Below are positions 7,115-14,319 of a DNA stretch of 14,319 nt, piece by piece. This stretch comes from Stephanodiscus triporus. Lineage: Eukaryota > Bacillariophyta > Thalassiosirophyceae > Thalassiosirales > Thalassiosiraceae. Location: contig JALLAZ010000800.1 of NCBI GenBank assembly GCA_036939755.1, positions 1 through 14,319 of the forward strand. Direction: 5' to 3'. The notes under the pieces are model-generated. The model saw only the letters and a program-made list of their open reading frames with translations, made no database searches and had not been told where the DNA came from. Positions within the stretch are counted from its first letter, which is position 1, and each line of letters opens with the position of its first letter. The position numbers were made by a program, and so were the translations under genes.

Positions 7115-9058
7115 ATGCTCGCACGTCCTGTCTTGCACGTGCTTCGCGGACCGCGGCAGCGTTTCTCTTCATCCATCCGACCTAATCCCACCGGCGCCAT
7201 ACGCATCTTGTACGGATCTCAGACGGGAACTGCACAGCTATTCGCCAACCAACTAGCCGAGGGATTGGAAGACAAGGGGCTGAAGAATGTCATCGTCCAA
7301 GCGTTGGATGAAAAGCCACCGAATGAAATATTTTCCCCGGGAGATCTTCATCTGGTGTTGGCCAGTTCGACTGGGAGAGGGGAGCCTCCCAACAACGCAA
7401 GAAAGTTCTACGACTGGATCATGAACGATCCATCTGCAAAACTCGATAAAAATGTGAACTTCGCAGTGTTCGGATTGGGCAATAAAAGTGCTCATCCCAA
7501 TAACTACAATGTCGTCGGAAAACGCTTGGACGCTCGATTGAGTGAAATGGGAGCGCACAGGATCAGCGACATAGCGTTGGGTGATGACGGAGGGTGCATC
7601 GAGGGTGACTTTGATGAGTGGGTAGGTAACATTATATCCAACTTGGCTGTCGACGAGAAAGGAGATGGTGAGGAATCGAGAGAAGCACCGGTAACGTTCA
7701 GTTCGTCACCCATCGAGGGCGAAGATGAACAACACAAACCCCAACCACGGGAGAATCCAGAAGTCGCTGAATTACATAAAAAATCAAAAAGGCCCATGTC
7801 GAAAAACCATCCATCGGTTGTCTTGGGTCCTGCCCAGAGTCATGTCGTCAGGCGCGATCTGTTTCATCTGTCGGGATCGAATAGATTTTATGCCGAGAAT
7901 ACTGAAAAACTGCAAGTACTCGACAATATCATATTGACACCGGATGCTGGGGAATCTGCTCTTCGTGAGATTCGAGTTTCACTAAAGTGTCATCATGCTG
8001 ATACAAACAGCGAAGAATTGTCGTATACTACTGGAGATCATTTTGTCGTCTATCCAAGGAATTCAGACGCAATCGTCGATGCTTATGTGCACATGCTGCG
8101 CGTAGATCCACATGCCATCATAACAGACAATCAGAATGAGTCATATCCTTATCCGCGGGGGATCACTGTCTCGGAAACACTTAGCCATTGCGTTGACCTT
8201 GGGGCACCACCATCTCCGAGTTTTTCACGCATGATTTTGGGCAGAGAAGACTTGGATTATGTGAATGACATCGCCAATCCACGCCGCACGGTGATTGACC
8301 TTTGTCTGCAGGCGGGTACAAAGCTGTCCTTGGAGGACTTGCTATACAATGCGATTCCTATGAAACCGCGATATTACTCCATAGCTTCCTCCAGCATCAA
8401 GTCTCCAGACCAAGTCATCCTGGTCTATCGTCCTGTACGTTACATGACCAGCAATGGTTACCTCAGAGAGGGAATATGCACTAGCTATTTGGCTCACAAA
8501 GGTGCCGCACAGAGGGGACTGGACGACACTGCCTTCCTGCCTGCACTAGTCAGTCCCAATCCTACTTTTCGATTGCCACGCGACACACAAACACCTGTCA
8601 TGTTCATAGGTGGAGGTTGTGGCGTTGCGCCTATAAGAGCGTTCATTGAAGAGAGACTTGCTCTGCGATCGATGGGCCATGAATTCGGCCCGGCCATTCT
8701 TTTCTTAGGCTTTCGAAATCCACATGACGAAGTCTACCAAGGTCTGGTACAAGAGGCATTAGAAGTAGGCGCTTTGACGGAGTCGGAGATTGTGTATTCT
8801 TCGGGATGCAACACTCGTGGCCGTTGCCAGCAAATGCTAGTAGCAGATCTTGTACGGCAAAGGGGCGAAAAAGTCTGGAAACATATCCAGGATGGTGGGC
8901 ATGTGTATTTGTGCGGTGGTGCCCGTACTTTTGGTGCGGCGATTGAAGCTGCCTTCTTGGATATCTTTCAAGAGCAAAACATGAATTTCGATGAAGCAAA
9001 CGGGTACCTGCGAGAACTTGGAGACAAAGGACAGTTGGCTGAGGATCTTTCTGACTAG
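7115..9058 (+). CDS. Cytochrome P450 reductase-like diflavin oxidoreductase, probable mitochondrial form
   Basis: A 647-residue flavoprotein of the family that passes hydride from a nicotinamide cofactor through FAD to FMN and on to an electron acceptor. Order: flavodoxin domain (about 28-180, P-loop YGSQTGTA at 33-40, GLGNK at 120-124); polar linker (about 180-255); FAD domain (RYYSIASS from 419); nicotinamide domain (GGGCGVAPIRA from 499, YLCGGA). ATG 7115 is the first in frame. The N-terminus, about 25 residues with five Arg, two His and no acid, resembles a mitochondrial presequence; there is no hydrophobic anchor like that of microsomal reductase. The connecting domain is short. By ungapped alignment to remembered rat P450 reductase, FMN-stacking Tyr140 and Tyr178 are Thr86 and Ala126, phosphate-binding Arg597 is Ser563, and the FAD-shielding Trp677 is Ser646. 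The partner is unknown; an NDOR1/Tah18-type role is an alternative. Confidence 0.87.
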   Translation: MLARPVLHVLRGPRQRFSSSIRPNPTGAIRILYGSQTGTAQLFANQLAEGLEDKGLKNVIVQALDEKPPNEIFSPGDLHLVLASSTGRGEPPNNARKFYDWIMNDPSAKLDKNVNFAVFGLGNKSAHPNNYNVVGKRLDARLSEMGAHRISDIALGDDGGCIEGDFDEWVGNIISNLAVDEKGDGEESREAPVTFSSSPIEGEDEQHKPQPRENPEVAELHKKSKRPMSKNHPSVVLGPAQSHVVRRDLFHLSGSNRFYAENTEKLQVLDNIILTPDAGESALREIRVSLKCHHADTNSEELSYTTGDHFVVYPRNSDAIVDAYVHMLRVDPHAIITDNQNESYPYPRGITVSETLSHCVDLGAPPSPSFSRMILGREDLDYVNDIANPRRTVIDLCLQAGTKLSLEDLLYNAIPMKPRYYSIASSSIKSPDQVILVYRPVRYMTSNGYLREGICTSYLAHKGAAQRGLDDTAFLPALVSPNPTFRLPRDTQTPVMFIGGGCGVAPIRAFIEERLALRSMGHEFGPAILFLGFRNPHDEVYQGLVQEALEVGALTESEIVYSSGCNTRGRCQQMLVADLVRQRGEKVWKHIQDGGHVYLCGGARTFGAAIEAAFLDIFQEQNMNFDEANGYLRELGDKGQLAEDLSD

Positions 9059-9305
9059 TAAAACGAGACCGCCCACCCCTCTCCCCATCATCATTGGGTT
9101 GAGTCAGCGCTAACATACAATTGAACTGATGTGTATTTTGAAAGTGAATTGGAGAATGTCTCCATCGGAGTTGAGCTCCTCCTGCATTACGAGTTATTTG
9201 TGTCCTCGCTAGTGGATAAGCACCTGCAAGGCATGTCTAGAATTAGAAAAGATGTTTGAAAGAGGCTCCCACGCAACAACAACAATAGTCGAATGAACAA
9301 TAATT

Positions 9306-10586
9306 CTAGGAAGATGTACCGATTATGTTAGTAATTTCCGTGGTAGATGACGGTGTACACGACGACAAATACTCAATGACATTCTCCTTTTTGAACTTGA
9401 CGGCTACGTCCAGAAGCGTCAATGAACCGTGGTCCCTAATCCTCGCGTCCGCGCCGGCATCGACGAGCAGCTTCGTCATCTTCAGGTTGCCCGTCCGCGC
9501 CGCCAGCAAAAGTGGTGTTTTCCCGTCGCGATCCGGGGCGTTCAGCAACGACGATGACGTGCCATCGGTAGTCGAGTCAAGGCAGTCCAGAAGGTATTCC
9601 ACGACGTCGATGCACCCACAGAAGGCCGCGACGGCAAGCGCGCTCCGACCCCTCGCGTCCCGCGCGTGAAGATCAGCTCCGTGCTCAAGCAACGTCCTCA
9701 CGATCGACGGCAAGTTCCGCTCGCAGGCGACAATCAACGGGGACAGTCCAGATTCGTTCTTCCGGTCGACGCATTTCTTCGAATATTCTTCCTCCTCGAC
9801 GGTATCGTCGCCATCGTGAGCAGTATCGTGGCACAGGTCGTCGACCTCGAGGAGCAGCGTCACCAGTTCGATGTGTCCGGAGGCGACGGCCACCTGCAAC
9901 GGAGTATCCCCCACGCGATTCGTGGTCCTGATGATGCGAGCCTTCATCCTCCTCCAACGTGAAGACCGATGCAAATTGCAGTCGTAATCTTCATCGTCGT
10001 CGCCTCGACATCGGGGTCGGCGTCCATTCGCGGCGGTAGTCTCGCGACATTCCTCCACTGACCTCAGGAGGCATTTGCAAGCCTCGATATTCCCCCTCGA
10101 CGCCGCCGCAAGGAAGGGGGTGTCGCCCACGTCGTTGGCATCGTGGAGCAATGACGATTCCAGCTGGTCATACTCGCGCAACTTGTGTATCAGGTACTCG
10201 AGGCAGGCAATCCGATCGTAACCGGCGGCCAGCCACAGGGGCGAGCATCCCAGGCCGTTTCTCAGCGTGAGGAGATCCACCACCGCAGTCGTCGTCGTCA
10301 CTCTTTTCCCCCTTCCGCAGAAACTACAGCATTCGCAGCACTCAACAAGGAAGGAGAGGACGTCGAGGTGTCCTGAGAAGACGGCGCCGTGGACCGCTGC
10401 GTTGCGCCCAGTCGACGGACCGACGGAGTTGATGAAAGCGAGGAGGCAGCTTCCGCCGTTGCCGTTGCCATGGTAGTCGGCGATGCGGATTCCGACGAGG
10501 CGCTTGACCTCGTCGAGATTTCCCTCCATGCACGGGGCCAGGAGTTCGGTGCCGCCTGCGTTGCATTGTTGTGTGATGTTTCCCAT
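9306..10586 (-). CDS. Ankyrin-repeat protein (about nine repeats)
   Basis: A 426-residue single-exon protein made almost entirely of ankyrin repeats, a helix-turn-helix fold that binds other proteins. Repeats are seen at about 11-33, 60-83, 110-135, 148-175, 220-245, 278-310, 312-335, 352-385 and 388-410, with the usual G-TPL--A---G cores. Between repeats 2 and 3 lies CCECCSFC, dense enough in Cys to bind metal or form disulfides. Two acidic or basic inserts (about 185-210, 250-275) interrupt the array. No enzymatic, membrane or signal segment was seen. The N-terminus MGN puts Gly at position 2, but the following residues are a weak match to N-myristoylation. Its 3' end converges on the diflavin reductase, 247 bases away. 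The binding partner cannot be inferred. Confidence 0.9.
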   Translation of the reverse strand: MGNITQQCNAGGTELLAPCMEGNLDEVKRLVGIRIADYHGNGNGGSCLLAFINSVGPSTGRNAAVHGAVFSGHLDVLSFLVECCECCSFCGRGKRVTTTTAVVDLLTLRNGLGCSPLWLAAGYDRIACLEYLIHKLREYDQLESSLLHDANDVGDTPFLAAASRGNIEACKCLLRSVEECRETTAANGRRPRCRGDDDEDYDCNLHRSSRWRRMKARIIRTTNRVGDTPLQVAVASGHIELVTLLLEVDDLCHDTAHDGDDTVEEEEYSKKCVDRKNESGLSPLIVACERNLPSIVRTLLEHGADLHARDARGRSALAVAAFCGCIDVVEYLLDCLDSTTDGTSSSLLNAPDRDGKTPLLLAARTGNLKMTKLLVDAGADARIRDHGSLTLLDVAVKFKKENVIEYLSSCTPSSTTEITNIIGTSS

Positions 10587-11141
10587 GAGTGGGTCGTGTC
10601 ATTACTACTTCTTGTGGCCAGCAATTTCATTCATATCACCTCAATTAGTGCGTTGCAAATGTTTATTGGCTTAATCCAATTCTAACCCAAAACCCCCTAA
10701 AAGATAAAACTCTAGCTACAATGTCAGCGTAACCGTGCCTCACCCTAAGGTGTAAAAACGTAATAAAAGTTGCGTATCCCTAAATGAATGAAATTGTCAA
10801 GTAACTAAATTAACACCCTGCGCCGTCGACTATTGTGTGTTGGTGCACATGCAAGAAACCCACCGGCGCGCCCGCCCACTCAAACTTGTATCTCGACCTG
10901 TAACCCGCCCTACGTAACTTCCAGGTACGTAGGGGCAGGAACAGCCCGAGACTCAACAATAAAATGTTTTTTTCAGTGGACAAACCCATAATTTTGTTAG
11001 TCAAAATTCGAGGTGTGGGAACGCCATAGGTACCGCTTCAGTTTACGTGAATTTGGGGTTTTTCCTTGCTTCCTCCATCACCCCCCATCCACTCCCCTAG
11101 CCGCACAACCCCTCCCCACATGCACCATCTTCTCCTTTGTC
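10587..11141. other. Divergent intergenic region before the helicase
   Basis: It must contain the ankyrin gene promoter and the upstream region of the helicase copy. No coding region is supportable: the frame of the helicase N-terminal part is open upstream to a GTG at 11013, but ATG 11142 is the first in-frame ATG. It holds the hairpin listed at 10908-10934 and A/T-rich patches. No terminal inverted repeat pairing with the other side of the helicase was found by eye. Confidence 0.45.
10908..10934. repeat. Perfect 9-bp inverted repeat with 9-nt loop
   Basis: CCCTACGTA and TACGTAGGG flank the loop acttccagg. Each arm holds the self-complementary TACGTA. It lies about 210 bases before the helicase ATG and could be a regulatory dyad or part of an element end. 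Confidence 0.7.
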
Positions 11142-11723
11142 ATGTCGTCCCGGCGCCTCCCTAGCCTCCATCAGTCGCGGCGTATCACTTGGGGAAACCC
11201 CTACGCCTCCTCCGACGAGGAGGAAGATGCCTCCCCCCCCTCTCCCCCCTCCCCCCTAGTGGCTTCGCGGGATCCATCCAACCGAAACCTAGCCACTCCG
11301 ACCGGCGGTGCCGACCCCAACATCGAAACCATCATCAACCCCCATGCCCGGGTTGCTTCTATCCGCCCGTCGTTGCGCCCATCGTCTCCTTCTGACGAGG
11401 GGGGGATTTCTGTGTTGCGCGGATTTCGTTCTCGTCTCGGATCCCCCCCCGACGACGACGACGACGACGATGACGATATCAAGTACAATGTCGACGTGTC
11501 CGCCGACGGCGCATTTGCCGATTACGCATCCGCAGAAGACGCATCCGCCGACGATGCATCTGCCGACGATGCATCCGCAGAAGACGCATCCGCCGACGAT
11601 GCATCCGCAGAAGAAGCGTCCTCTGTTGACGACACATCCCCGGACAATGATGTGTCGGAGGGGACTATCTTACCGGGAACTCAGCTGCCTGTGGTATGCA
11701 GCAAATGCCGTACAGCAACTTGA
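11142..11723 (+). CDS. N-terminal acidic part of the RecQ-like helicase (frame-separated)
   Basis: 193 codons from the first in-frame ATG. The product is disordered: a basic start, Ser/Asp/Pro-rich stretches, nine consecutive Asp near residue 104, then a minisatellite-encoded ASADD/ASAED array, and finally a short segment with a C-x2-C pair (CSKC) before the stop. It overlaps the helicase core frame by 28 bases in a different register (a -1 shift joins them). The helicase frame has no sensible start of its own, so I read this as the N-terminus of the same ancestral protein, separated by a one-base loss, a two-base gain, or an unpredicted small intron. Function of the acidic tail is unknown. 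Confidence 0.55.
   Translation: MSSRRLPSLHQSRRITWGNPYASSDEEEDASPPSPPSPLVASRDPSNRNLATPTGGADPNIETIINPHARVASIRPSLRPSSPSDEGGISVLRGFRSRLGSPPDDDDDDDDDIKYNVDVSADGAFADYASAEDASADDASADDASAEDASADDASAEEASSVDDTSPDNDVSEGTILPGTQLPVVCSKCRTAT
11526..11615 (+). repeat. Six 15-bp coding minisatellite units
   Basis: Six head-to-tail 15-bp units alternate between gcatccgcagaagac and gcatccgccgacgat types, with a degenerate unit just before at 11511-11525. Each codes for Ala-Ser-Ala plus two acidic residues, so unit gain or loss keeps the frame and varies the length of the acidic N-terminal tail. Confidence 0.92.
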
Positions 11724-13537
11724 CTGCCGGTCATCGTCGCGAGGCCTTGGGGCGCGAGGTTGCTGATTCGGACGTTGCTGGCGTGGACCCTGATCATGAG
11801 AAAATTATCCGCCAAGCAATGCTCGATGATTGGGGCATCCACCACCCTCGTGAGTTCCAGATCCGGGCTGTGGCGTATCTCGCATTTCAGCGGGATAGGC
11901 TATTGTTTCTCATAGCAAAGACCGGCTCCGGTAAATCCGCCGTCCCACTCACTGTTGGTTCGTTGCAGAGTGGAATCACATTGACGATGGCCCCCCTGGT
12001 TGGTCTTGGAAGCGACCAGGTATCGAAATCCACCAACGAGGCAAACTTCATCGAGTCCTACCACCTCGACGAACACATGGGCACGGATGCCCAAGTTTTG
12101 AAGAACCGTCTCCTCTTGCTCAACCAGCGCGAGGCGGAGTATGTGTCGATTTTCTTGTACATATCCCCCCAATCGCTGCAACCCGGCACCTTCTGGCAAA
12201 AGTTGTTGCTCACCCTGTCATCGCGGGATCTTATCCGGTTGATTGTCGTTGACAAGGCTCACGCCGTTGCACTAGATGGCCGTGATTTTCGTCCAGAATT
12301 TCGAACGGCCATGAAGACGCTGAAGAGTCTGTATGAGAATCAGCCCTCAAGGTGCAACCGTCTTGTCATGTCGGCCACGTTCCGGAAGTGTGATCAGGAT
12401 GTTATAATTGATCTTTTTCAACGCCCCCCCGACGAAAGAATCTGGCTAGAGTTATCCCGCCGTCAAATTGTTCTTGATGTTAATGTTTGCGGTATTCCTA
12501 CAACTTCAATCGCAAGTAGTGTTACCCAAGATCTACATCAACCGACTGATCTCAAAATCATCGTATATACAAACTCAAAACAACAGGCACTTGGCGCCAT
12601 CACGGATTCAATGGAAGGGGTGCTGGATAAGTGTAAAATCGATGGAGAGGTTATACCGTTGACTGGTGACGACGGTATACAGTTTAAGGTGTGGGTGATG
12701 CATGCATTTGCGAATGACACTACTGCAATGGACAGTGACGAGGACAACGGACAGAATGGTCTGGCTCTTCCTCTTCTTCGGATTATGCCCGCAACCAAAG
12801 CAGCCGACTGCGGTGTCAGCAGCCACCAGTGTCGACGATCATATCACAATGGCCTTCCTTCGAACATGCATGCGGTCGTACAGATGATGGGCCGAGTCGA
12901 TCGCAATCCATTAGCCGATTTAGGCGACAATCGATTCGAGGTACACATTTCATTCGGATGTGTTGTGAAAATTTATGCTAGGATTATGCAGCATCCGCTG
13001 GAGTCAGAGCGAGCCATTCAAAGAACGTCTATGTTGGAAGTATTGACATTCTTAGTCTGTCCCGCAGAGTGCCAGCACATTCTTATGGAGCGTTACTTTG
13101 AGGATGAGGCGTCATTTCGATTGTATGAACCATGTCGCACTATGTGCAGCAAGTGCACCGAGAGGGAGAATCCTCTAACGGGTCGTGTTTATCGTTCGCG
13201 TTCAGCTAATTTGCTCGTTGGCTTCTTTGCTGCGGGGGGCAAACGTCCGTGGCCAGAGTTAATTCGTTTTGTCAAACTGAGATGCAAGGATATTTTTTCA
13301 GATGGTGATAAATTCAAATATGTCGGTCCAATACATGCATTTTGCATGCAGCTTGTTGCAAAGGGGATCGTGCGTCTGAGGATATCTGATCAGAAGAAAT
13401 ACCTCATCGGTAAAAAAGAGTTGTCACCAACCGCAATAACAGTCGAACTGGCAATTGTTACTGGCAAACCATGCGTGCTAATCGAACGCGACTGGGACGG
13501 AATACGACAAGCACCCAAAGACAATCAAATTTATTGA
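11696..13537 (+). CDS. RecQ-like DNA helicase core, probably inactive copy
   Basis: 613 codons covering a superfamily 2 helicase with RecQ order. Motif I is AKTGSGKS (GKS at 79-81); motif Ia reads MAPLVGLGSDQV; motif II is DKAH (186-189); motif III is SAT (226-228); motif VI is QMMGRVDR (396-403), a variant of RecQ Q-x2-GR-x2-R. A Cys cluster follows (CPAEC, then CRTMCSKC around a YFED segment), matching the RecQ zinc-binding position, then a C-terminal winged-helix-like region. DEAH to DKAH is a single G-to-A change at 12254 and removes the catalytic Glu, so ATP hydrolysis is unlikely. The first ATG of this frame is probably not the true start; the N-terminus is the preceding frame. From memory, diatom genomes carry many close relatives of this protein; the copy may be a decaying family member or have a non-catalytic role. 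Confidence 0.8.
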   Translation: MQQMPYSNLTAGHRREALGREVADSDVAGVDPDHEKIIRQAMLDDWGIHHPREFQIRAVAYLAFQRDRLLFLIAKTGSGKSAVPLTVGSLQSGITLTMAPLVGLGSDQVSKSTNEANFIESYHLDEHMGTDAQVLKNRLLLLNQREAEYVSIFLYISPQSLQPGTFWQKLLLTLSSRDLIRLIVVDKAHAVALDGRDFRPEFRTAMKTLKSLYENQPSRCNRLVMSATFRKCDQDVIIDLFQRPPDERIWLELSRRQIVLDVNVCGIPTTSIASSVTQDLHQPTDLKIIVYTNSKQQALGAITDSMEGVLDKCKIDGEVIPLTGDDGIQFKVWVMHAFANDTTAMDSDEDNGQNGLALPLLRIMPATKAADCGVSSHQCRRSYHNGLPSNMHAVVQMMGRVDRNPLADLGDNRFEVHISFGCVVKIYARIMQHPLESERAIQRTSMLEVLTFLVCPAECQHILMERYFEDEASFRLYEPCRTMCSKCTERENPLTGRVYRSRSANLLVGFFAAGGKRPWPELIRFVKLRCKDIFSDGDKFKYVGPIHAFCMQLVAKGIVRLRISDQKKYLIGKKELSPTAITVELAIVTGKPCVLIERDWDGIRQAPKDNQIY

Positions 13538-13562
13538 TAACATATGCAAGTCAATGAAAAAT

Positions 13563-14319
13563 TTATTTGTTAACTGTCGACATATAAGTCTTATAACAAA
13601 TTTTACCAGAGAGTAATTTCTCCACATCCAGCGCCGTGCAATGGCTGGCTGGGAGGGTTATGCATGTGCCCTCGGCTATACGGCAATGGCAGGGATCGTT
13701 GCCCACCACCTCATCTTTTTTTGAGTGTGTAGTCGGATCATTGCAATAAAAAACTCAAGGACACCGCGTTCGCGTTTGGTGAGGGCAGACTCGTCAACGC
13801 TCTCGTCATCAGCGACGCTATCATCATCAGTGACGCCCTTATCATCAGCAACGCCCTCATCACATCATCATCGCAGTTGTCCCCATCATGGGCAACACCA
13901 CCGCCATCACCAACAACAACGCACCCACCATGCGGATGCGACACCGTAAGAGTGCAAACACCGAATGAATGACCGGAAATGCTTCAAACACCGAATGAAT
14001 GACTGGAAACGCTTCCTTCATTGCATCATACATCTGCCGAATCATCGACCGGTCAAGAAGGTAGCCATCAAGTACCGTAAAGCCAGTGTATTCGCGTTGG
14101 ATACACATCCTGTAAGAGTTATCGATCATCGCAGCAAACCAATCAATACTATCGTCGCGCAGCTCATCAACTACCAACGACAAGAGAGAAGTGCAATCAT
14201 CGTACGCCATGGGATGGAACGACGTCGCGGTCAATCAGCATTGCGCCGTTGAGGGTCGTCATGTACGGATTGCCGGTGGAAGAGCGGTCCACAGCGGAAG
14301 GGGAGGGAAGAGAAGCAGG
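13563..14319 (-). pseudogene. Frameshifted remnant of an unrecognised gene, runs off the window
   Basis: On the minus strand four protein-like segments follow each other in changing frames. A: window edge to 14197, with SSTGNPYMTTLNGAMLIDRD. B: 14234-13860, with DELRDDSIDWFAAMIDNSYR and LDGYLLDRSMIRQMYDAM. C: 13864-13676, an acidic ADDKGV/TDDDSV/ADDESV repeat, then LTKRERGVLEFFIAMIRLHT. D: open from about 13758, ending at TAA 13563, with a Cys/His-rich tail (NDPCHCRIAEGTC, PASHCTAL) and ICYKTYMSTVNK. Segments C and D meet at a seven-A run, where one extra A would join them. At least three frame changes separate the parts, so it is a pseudogene unless introns or sequencing errors explain them. 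No family was recognised; the Cys/His tail could bind zinc. The true C-terminus is 25 bases from the helicase stop, tail to tail. Confidence 0.55.
13955..14014. repeat. Tandem 2 x 30-bp repeat in the decayed gene
   Basis: Two 30-bp units (13955-13984 and 13985-14014) differ at two positions. On the minus strand the unit duplicates ten residues (FPVIHSVFEA register) without changing frame. It lies where segment B loses its protein-like character, so it may mark the point of damage. Confidence 0.9.

Noticed and set aside
11013..11141. Helicase N-terminal part starting at 11013
   Set aside because: The codon is GTG; ATG 11142 is the first in-frame ATG.
13583..13595. TATAAG-T-CTTATA palindrome after the helicase as a terminator
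   Set aside because: Short, A/T-rich and inside the coding tail of the decayed minus-strand gene; a bacterial-type terminator is not expected in this genome.
13797..13868. CRISPR-like repeat series of catcatcag units
   Set aside because: Units are short, irregular and code for an acidic low-complexity protein segment on the minus strand.
13965..14252. 95-codon plus-strand ORF
   Set aside because: Antisense to the more protein-like minus-strand segments A and B and contains the 30-bp duplication; no independent support.

Overview
This is a eukaryotic nuclear window, most likely from a centric diatom of the Thalassiosira type. The basis is: short introns (78-109 nt) with GT-AG ends; Ser/Asp-rich low-complexity runs inside otherwise conserved proteins; close gene packing with alternating strands; and a RecQ-like helicase of a kind I recall as multicopy in Thalassiosira. 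The taxon is inferred from these traits and from memory, not from a search. No prokaryotic operon, CRISPR array, tRNA or rRNA was seen.

Layout. 1-592: upstream DNA with two related 22-bp palindromes. 593-2200 (+): a MINDY-family deubiquitinase with catalytic Cys and His, two UIM-like helices and a C-terminal CaaX-like tetrapeptide. 2201-2765: short convergent intergenic stretch with one possible orphan exon. 2766-6815 (-): a five-exon gene for APC4, a scaffold subunit of the anaphase-promoting complex; all four introns join in phase and give 1226 codons. 6816-7114: shared divergent promoter region. 7115-9058 (+): a cytochrome-P450-reductase-like diflavin oxidoreductase with a mitochondrial-type N-terminus and several substituted cofactor-contact residues. 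9306-10586 (-): an ankyrin-repeat protein with about nine repeats. 10587-11141: intergenic, with a perfect 9-bp-arm hairpin.

11142-13537 (+) is a RecQ-like helicase split over two frames: an acidic N-terminal part with a 15-bp minisatellite, then the helicase core. Its Walker B box reads DKAH instead of DEAH, so this copy looks inactive or decaying. 13563-14319 (-) is the remnant of an unrecognised gene, running off the window edge, converging on the helicase and broken by at least three frame changes, one of them at an A7 run.

How the genes relate. MINDY and APC4 both belong to ubiquitin biology (chain removal and chain assembly) and are convergent neighbours; this may be chance, as eukaryotic neighbours need not be co-functional. 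The 11-14.3 kb part has the look of an accessory, repeat-rich region (frameshifted helicase, decayed partner gene, minisatellites) and is the best place to look for a mobile or multicopy element. I do not see a complete new system; the most distinctive items are the atypical diflavin reductase and the helicase/decayed-gene pair.
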